In this document: positions 23,264 to 27,062 of the stretch, in pieces
Layout: every line of letters starts with the position of its first letter
Position numbering within the stretch: position 1 is the stretch's first letter
Assembly: GCA_028694115.1 (NCBI GenBank)
Contig: JAQUUB010000055.1
Location: 1 to 27,062, forward strand
Length of the DNA: 27,062 nt
DNA from: Lachnospiraceae bacterium
GTDB taxonomy: Bacteria > Bacillota_A > Clostridia > Lachnospirales > Lachnospiraceae
Reading direction: 5' to 3'
Program-made: the position numbers and the translations under genes
Notes under the pieces: model-generated
What the model was told of the DNA's origin: nothing
Seen by the model: only the letters and a program-made list of their open reading frames with translations
Databases searched by the model: none

Positions 23264-24580
23264 TTATTTTTTTCTTTTTGCTAACTGCATCTTTCTCATT
23301 GATTTTATTGACTGTGTCAAGTTTCTCTTTGCCGGACAAACAAAACTACAGCATCCACATTCACAGCATTCCATTCCGTTATACTTCAAAAACATTTCTT
23401 CATTTCCATGTTCGGAAAAATCAGCCAGTCTGGAAGGAATGACTCTTCCAGGACATACCTCAACGCAGGCACCACAATTGATGCAAGCCGATGGCTCACA
23501 TTCCGATACCTCGTCTTTACTTAAGCATAACAATGCAGAGGATGATTTTGTCACAGGAACGTTTAAATCAAATAGTGCAAATCCCATCATTGGACCACCA
23601 GATATTATTTTCTCAGGTTGTACCTTGAATCCACCTGCGGCATCAACAAGTTCTGAATAGTTTGTACCACATCTTACCATAAAGTTGCATGGATTACTAA
23701 TTGCATCTCCCGTTACCGTTACAATACGATGCATTAAAGGTTTTCCCTCCACAACCGCACGATTAATAGCTACGAGCGTGTCTACATTATTTACAATACA
23801 GCCTGCATCTGCTGGCAATTGTGTAGAATTAATGGCTCTCTTTGTGACCGCATAAATAAGATGTCTTTCGGAACCTTGTGGATATTTTGTTTTTAATGCA
23901 CGAACTTCTATGCGAGGCTCATCCTTTGTCAGACCCTTCAATAATTTGATACAGTCTGGTTTATTATCCTCAATCGCTAAAATACCTTTTGCGTTTTCAA
24001 ATAGCTTTAATTCTACCTTTAATCCACCAATCAGTTTTTCTGGTTCCTCGATCATTCTGCGATAATCAGAAGTCAGATATGGTTCGCACTCTGCACAGTT
24101 TGCTATTACATATTCTATTTTTTCTGGTTCTTTTGGAGATAATTTTACATGAGTCGGGAATCCTGCCCCTCCCATTCCTACAATTCCAGCTTCTTTTACA
24201 AGCCCTATCACTTCTTCTTTTGTAAGCTCCTCAAGTGGCTTGACCTTCGGATACTCTACTTCCTCATAGGTACCATCATTTTCTACAATAATAGCACTTA
24301 CCATATCACCTGTTGGAACTCTTCTCTTCTCAATTCCTTTTACAGTACCTGCAACCGTTGCATACACAGCTGCTGATACGAAGCCACCCGCTTCTGCTAT
24401 TTTTTGACCAGCAAGTACCAGGTCACCCTTTTGTACAATTGGAACCGCTGGAGCTCCAATATGTTGTGAAACAGGATAGACCATTTCACCGGTAGGCAGA
24501 AATTCAATTATAGGTTTATCTTTTGATAAATCCTTCCCATCATAAGGATGAATTCCGCCATTAAATGTAAATTGAGCCAT
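23264..24580 (-). CDS. rnfC: Rnf complex subunit C (NADH-binding)
   Basis: This peripheral cytoplasmic subunit is the NAD(H) site of the complex. The 438 residues begin with the RnfC barrel-sandwich segment (FNGGIHPYDGKDLSKDKPI), followed by the NuoF-like nucleotide/FMN domain (GMGGAGFPTHVKL, CAECEPYLTSD) and two C-terminal 4Fe-4S motifs, CINCGACVEVCP (366-377) and CCECGCCSFVCP (405-416), then a basic tail. It is the first gene of the rnfCDGEAB operon. The ATG has AGAAGG about 8 nt upstream. The gap to the upstream PF06541-type gene is only 15 bp and no promoter fits there, so transcription probably starts before that gene or within it. Confidence 0.96.
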   Translation of the reverse strand: MAQFTFNGGIHPYDGKDLSKDKPIIEFLPTGEMVYPVSQHIGAPAVPIVQKGDLVLAGQKIAEAGGFVSAAVYATVAGTVKGIEKRRVPTGDMVSAIIVENDGTYEEVEYPKVKPLEELTKEEVIGLVKEAGIVGMGGAGFPTHVKLSPKEPEKIEYVIANCAECEPYLTSDYRRMIEEPEKLIGGLKVELKLFENAKGILAIEDNKPDCIKLLKGLTKDEPRIEVRALKTKYPQGSERHLIYAVTKRAINSTQLPADAGCIVNNVDTLVAINRAVVEGKPLMHRIVTVTGDAISNPCNFMVRCGTNYSELVDAAGGFKVQPEKIISGGPMMGFALFDLNVPVTKSSSALLCLSKDEVSECEPSACINCGACVEVCPGRVIPSRLADFSEHGNEEMFLKYNGMECCECGCCSFVCPAKRNLTQSIKSMRKMQLAKRKK

Positions 24581-24595
24581 TCCATAACCTTCTTT

Positions 24596-25513
24596 CTATT
24601 TTTTTCTTCTTAATATTTTATGAATAGACACATCCTTTGCCTTTCTGGATAAGGACTTTAAATTAGGATATGCAATTAACATACGCTTTTTAACAAAACT
24701 ACTTTCTTTATAAGAATCTCTGATCTTTTTATTCAAGTTTGAAAACTTCTCCAGTGCTTCTTGTTTATATTCTTTTAACCCATGCTGTTCAATATAATCT
24801 GTTAATAAAGCCTGAAGAGATTCAAAACGTTTTGCCTGCTTCTTGTAAGAGCCTATCGCGCGGTAATGCTCCCGTATATTTTGGATTTTTGTACGCATTT
24901 CTTCTGTTGTCTCATAAAATTTAGTGGATTGCAGGTATTCTGATAACTCATCAAATACAGCATCCATACGCTCGAGCTTCTCACGCAGCTCAAATGCAGC
25001 AAAGCTAGAAAGGAATAAATCCACTAAATGAATACACATCACTACCGTAATACCAATCTGACCAACTCTTACTGGATAACTATCTACGATTTTTTCAACA
25101 ATCGGTTGAAAAACATAAAAAAGGATAATCGTAAAAAAACCCCATCCCAAAGAAGCTCCAAGACAGATACGACCTTTTAAATTAAAAGGCTGTTCACTGT
25201 AATCCCACCAACTGGCATGAAAAATCTTCTCCATTAACCAGGCTGTGATATATTCTAGTAAAGTTGCAACAAAAAAGCCACCTAGATACAGCGAAAAGAA
25301 ATTGCCTTTATAAGGCAAAAGAAGGAGATAAACACTAAGTGCTCCACATCCATAAATCGTACATAAAGGACCCGTAACAAATCCACGATTCACCCATCTC
25401 TTTTCTTTGACTGATACATAGCAGCTCTCCCAGACCCATCCTAAAAAGCTATAGACAAAAAACCAATTCAATATATGGTAAATACTAACTTCAAATATTT
25501 TATAATCCCACAT
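24596..25513 (-). CDS. PF06541-type putative ABC transporter permease
   Basis: This 305-residue membrane protein has an N-terminal half of about five hydrophobic segments carrying the family pattern: FLGWVWESCYVSV, RWVNRGFVTGPLCTIYGCGAL, LEYITAWLMEKIFHASWWDYSEQPFNLKGRICLG. Pfam calls this family ABC_trans_CmpB (putative ABC-transporter type IV), though no transport function is shown and no ATPase gene is adjacent. Residues about 185-305 form a charged helical, coiled-coil-like tail. The frame is open to 25543, but AAAGGA lies 9 nt before the ATG at 25513 (MWDYKIF...), which is chosen. It is 15 bp upstream of rnfC and may be cotranscribed with the Rnf genes; whether it works with Rnf is unknown. 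Confidence 0.85.
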   Translation of the reverse strand: MWDYKIFEVSIYHILNWFFVYSFLGWVWESCYVSVKEKRWVNRGFVTGPLCTIYGCGALSVYLLLLPYKGNFFSLYLGGFFVATLLEYITAWLMEKIFHASWWDYSEQPFNLKGRICLGASLGWGFFTIILFYVFQPIVEKIVDSYPVRVGQIGITVVMCIHLVDLFLSSFAAFELREKLERMDAVFDELSEYLQSTKFYETTEEMRTKIQNIREHYRAIGSYKKQAKRFESLQALLTDYIEQHGLKEYKQEALEKFSNLNKKIRDSYKESSFVKKRMLIAYPNLKSLSRKAKDVSIHKILRRKK

Positions 25514-25599
25514 AACCGACATCCTTTCAAAAAGAAATATCACTTATCTAATATAACAAAAATGAACAAAAAATACTATGTATTTTTTTAAAAATTATG

Positions 25600-25605
25600 T
25601 ATAAT
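25600..25605 (+). promoter_or_regulatory. candidate -10 element of the YprB-like gene
   Basis: A perfect TATAAT lies 34 bp before the ATG in AT-rich DNA, with no good -35 at standard spacing. Confidence 0.4.
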
Positions 25606-25638
25606 AAACTTGTTTACTATGATACATGGAGGAACATA

Positions 25639-26745
25639 ATGCAAACGATTAAAAATTCTATCACTGTTGATATGACAGCCTACCCTTATGAAAAATTAGC
25701 AGTACTTTCTGATTTACTATTTATAGATATTGAGACCACAGGCTTCACAGCCCGTTCATCTTCCCTTTATTTAATTGGATGTGCCTACTACAAGGATGGT
25801 CGGTTTTATACCATTCAATGGTTTGCCGACAATTATCAGGAGGAGGAGTTGCTCCTCTATCATTTTTTTAATTTTGCCAATTGCTTTCATCATCTTGTAC
25901 ATTACAATGGCAATCATTTTGATGTTCCCTATTTAGAGGCAAAGTGCATTCAATATGATTTGCCTTTTGATTTTAAATTAATGGAGGGAATTGATTTATA
26001 TAAGAGAATCCTTCCTTATAAAAACTTCTTAAAACTTAGTAGCCTCAAACAAAAAGCAATTGAGGATTTTCTTTGTTTAAAACGAGATGACATTTATGAT
26101 GGTGGTCAGCTCATCACCGTTTACCATGATTATGTAGCGGATCCGAAAGAGTTTAATCTCCAATTAATGTTACTACATAATTATGAGGATTTAAGGGGAA
26201 TGATTCGGATTGTTCCGATTCTAGCTTATGCTGATATCTTTAATCTTCCACTTAAAGTATGTAAAGCTGGTAAAAACTCTTATCGGGATATCGATGGGAA
26301 ATATCAAAATGAAATTATTATGGATATTTTATTAACGAACGCGGTACCAGTTCCTATCTCCTATGGCTTTAGCGACTGCTACTTTACGGCTCATGATAAT
26401 CAGGGGAAATTAAAGATTTCCCTCTATGAAGGGGAATTGAAATTCTTTTATCCAAATTATAAAGACTACTATTATCTTCCAGCAGAGGATTCTGCCATTC
26501 ATAAGAGTGTCGCTGCTTATGTAGATAAAGGACACCGTGCACCAGCAAAAGCCTCCAACTGTTACGGCAAGAAATCTGGAACCTTTCTCCCAGAATGGGA
26601 GCCACTTTTCTCTCCTGTTTTTCGTGAAAATTATCAGGACAAGACCATGTACTTTGAATTGACCGATGATTTTAAAAAAGACTCCAAACGATTCACAAGA
26701 TATGCAGAGCATATTCTTCAGGTGCTGGCACATCCTGTTTTGTAA
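25639..26745 (+). CDS. YprB-like RNase H-fold (DEDD) exonuclease
   Basis: This 368-residue protein has an N-terminal RNase_H_2 (YprB-type) domain. DEDD-family acidic residues are visible: Asp30 and Glu32 in FIDIETTGF, Asp95 in HYNGNHFDVPYLE, and Asp184 in HNYEDLRGM. LFIDIETTGFTARSSSLYLIGCAYY is characteristic of the family, which is annotated as a putative exonuclease with unproven substrate. Residues about 190-368 form a family-specific C-terminal region rich in aromatic residues. The frame opens at 25597, but GGAGG lies 7 nt before the ATG at 25639 (MQTIKN...), so that start is used. The gene is divergent from the PF06541-type gene and ends before the palindromic hairpin at 26783-26809. Confidence 0.88.
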   Translation: MQTIKNSITVDMTAYPYEKLAVLSDLLFIDIETTGFTARSSSLYLIGCAYYKDGRFYTIQWFADNYQEEELLLYHFFNFANCFHHLVHYNGNHFDVPYLEAKCIQYDLPFDFKLMEGIDLYKRILPYKNFLKLSSLKQKAIEDFLCLKRDDIYDGGQLITVYHDYVADPKEFNLQLMLLHNYEDLRGMIRIVPILAYADIFNLPLKVCKAGKNSYRDIDGKYQNEIIMDILLTNAVPVPISYGFSDCYFTAHDNQGKLKISLYEGELKFFYPNYKDYYYLPAEDSAIHKSVAAYVDKGHRAPAKASNCYGKKSGTFLPEWEPLFSPVFRENYQDKTMYFELTDDFKKDSKRFTRYAEHILQVLAHPVL

Positions 26746-26782
26746 ATGGATTTTTGATTTTAATTATATTTATTTGAACGTA

Positions 26783-26809
26783 AAGACAGAGCCAAATTGG
26801 CTCTGTCTT
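26783..26809. terminator. palindromic hairpin between convergent genes
   Basis: AAGACAGAGCC pairs perfectly with GGCTCTGTCTT around AAATT. It lies between the YprB-like gene and the minus-strand gene entering from the right. T-tracts are short (GATTTT on the plus side), so terminator strength is uncertain. Confidence 0.7.
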
Positions 26810-26832
26810 AGATTTTACCTATTGGTTCATCA

Positions 26833-27062
26833 CTATTTAACGGTTACTTTAATTGTCTTATCTACCGTCTGTCCATTTTCATACGTAATTCTGATTTTTA
26901 CAGAATTCATTTTCTTGATTTTGGGGTCAACCTTTCCATTCTTAAAGCATAAGCGGAATTGTCCATTTACACGGCTTTGATAGTCTTTGTAACTATAATA
27001 ATAAATATTATTATTTTGACAATCCTCTACATACTCATTATAAGTCATTGCACTCTTTTGAT
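26833..27062 (-). CDS. C-terminal part of an unidentified protein, cut by the window edge
   Basis: The reading frame stays open to the right edge, so this is probably the last 75 or so codons of a longer gene. An ATG at 27048 exists but has no convincing ribosome-binding site. The visible end (GQFRLCFKNGKVDPKIKKMNSVKIRI, then NGQTVDKTIKVTVK) is rich in Lys and beta-branched residues and looks like a small beta-sandwich domain at the end of a secreted or surface protein. That is inference only, and no family is recognised. Confidence 0.5.
   Translation of the reverse strand, partial: QKSAMTYNEYVEDCQNNNIYYYSYKDYQSRVNGQFRLCFKNGKVDPKIKKMNSVKIRITYENGQTVDKTIKVTVK

Overview
The window looks like chromosome from a spore-forming, low-GC anaerobe of the Clostridia, most likely a Lachnospiraceae-type organism. 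The grounds are AT-rich DNA with strong AGGAGG ribosome-binding sites, an Rnf complex in clostridial order (C-D-G-E-A-B), an ATP-type PEP carboxykinase, and sporulation or germination-type proteins (GerMN, SpoIID and SleB domains). No transposase, integrase, phage gene, CRISPR array, rRNA or tRNA was seen. Species assignment is inference.

Layout. 1-266: a structured intergenic stretch with a strong minus-strand promoter reading out of the left edge. 267-4151 (minus): a GerMN-domain lipoprotein, then a SpoIID/LytB-domain protein overlapping a YihY/BrkB membrane protein. 4152-4646: no protein gene, but a minus-strand structured RNA of about 185 nt with its own promoter and terminator, read here as a 6S-like RNA. 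4647-9034 (minus): PEP carboxykinase, Xaa-Pro aminopeptidase and deoxyribose-phosphate aldolase. 9229-10614 (plus): citrate synthase, divergent from deoC. 10654-11001 (minus): a small membrane protein. 11227-12043 (plus): a single-domain CheY-like receiver and a CheX/CheC-like protein. 12095-14987 (minus): threonine synthase and a receiver-GGDEF diguanylate cyclase carrying a second, degenerate GGDEF domain. 15147-16277 (minus): a membrane-anchored SleB-type hydrolase with an 18-bp coding tandem repeat. 16563-17384 (plus): an AP2 / degenerate-HNH protein. 17393-18553 (minus): a membrane-anchored GH25 lysozyme homologue lacking key acidic residues.

18595-24580 is the bioenergetic core. The six-gene rnfCDGEAB operon (minus) encodes the ion-pumping ferredoxin:NAD+ oxidoreductase. 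apbE (plus), which encodes the flavin transferase expected to attach FMN to RnfG and RnfD, converges on rnfB with directly abutting stop codons. A PF06541-type membrane protein lies 15 bp upstream of rnfC. The right end holds a YprB-like RNase H-fold exonuclease gene (plus) and the C-terminal end of an unidentified protein (minus) running off the window.

The most notable observations are the 6S-like RNA; an apbE promoter placed so that the transcript would start on the A of the ATG, overlapping the divergent GH25 promoter; the AP2 protein with an eroded HNH core; the GH25 protein with Asp-to-Tyr and Asp-to-Asn changes at expected active-site positions; the degenerate GGDEF domain that keeps RxxD spacing; and a CheY/CheX-like pair facing the diguanylate cyclase.
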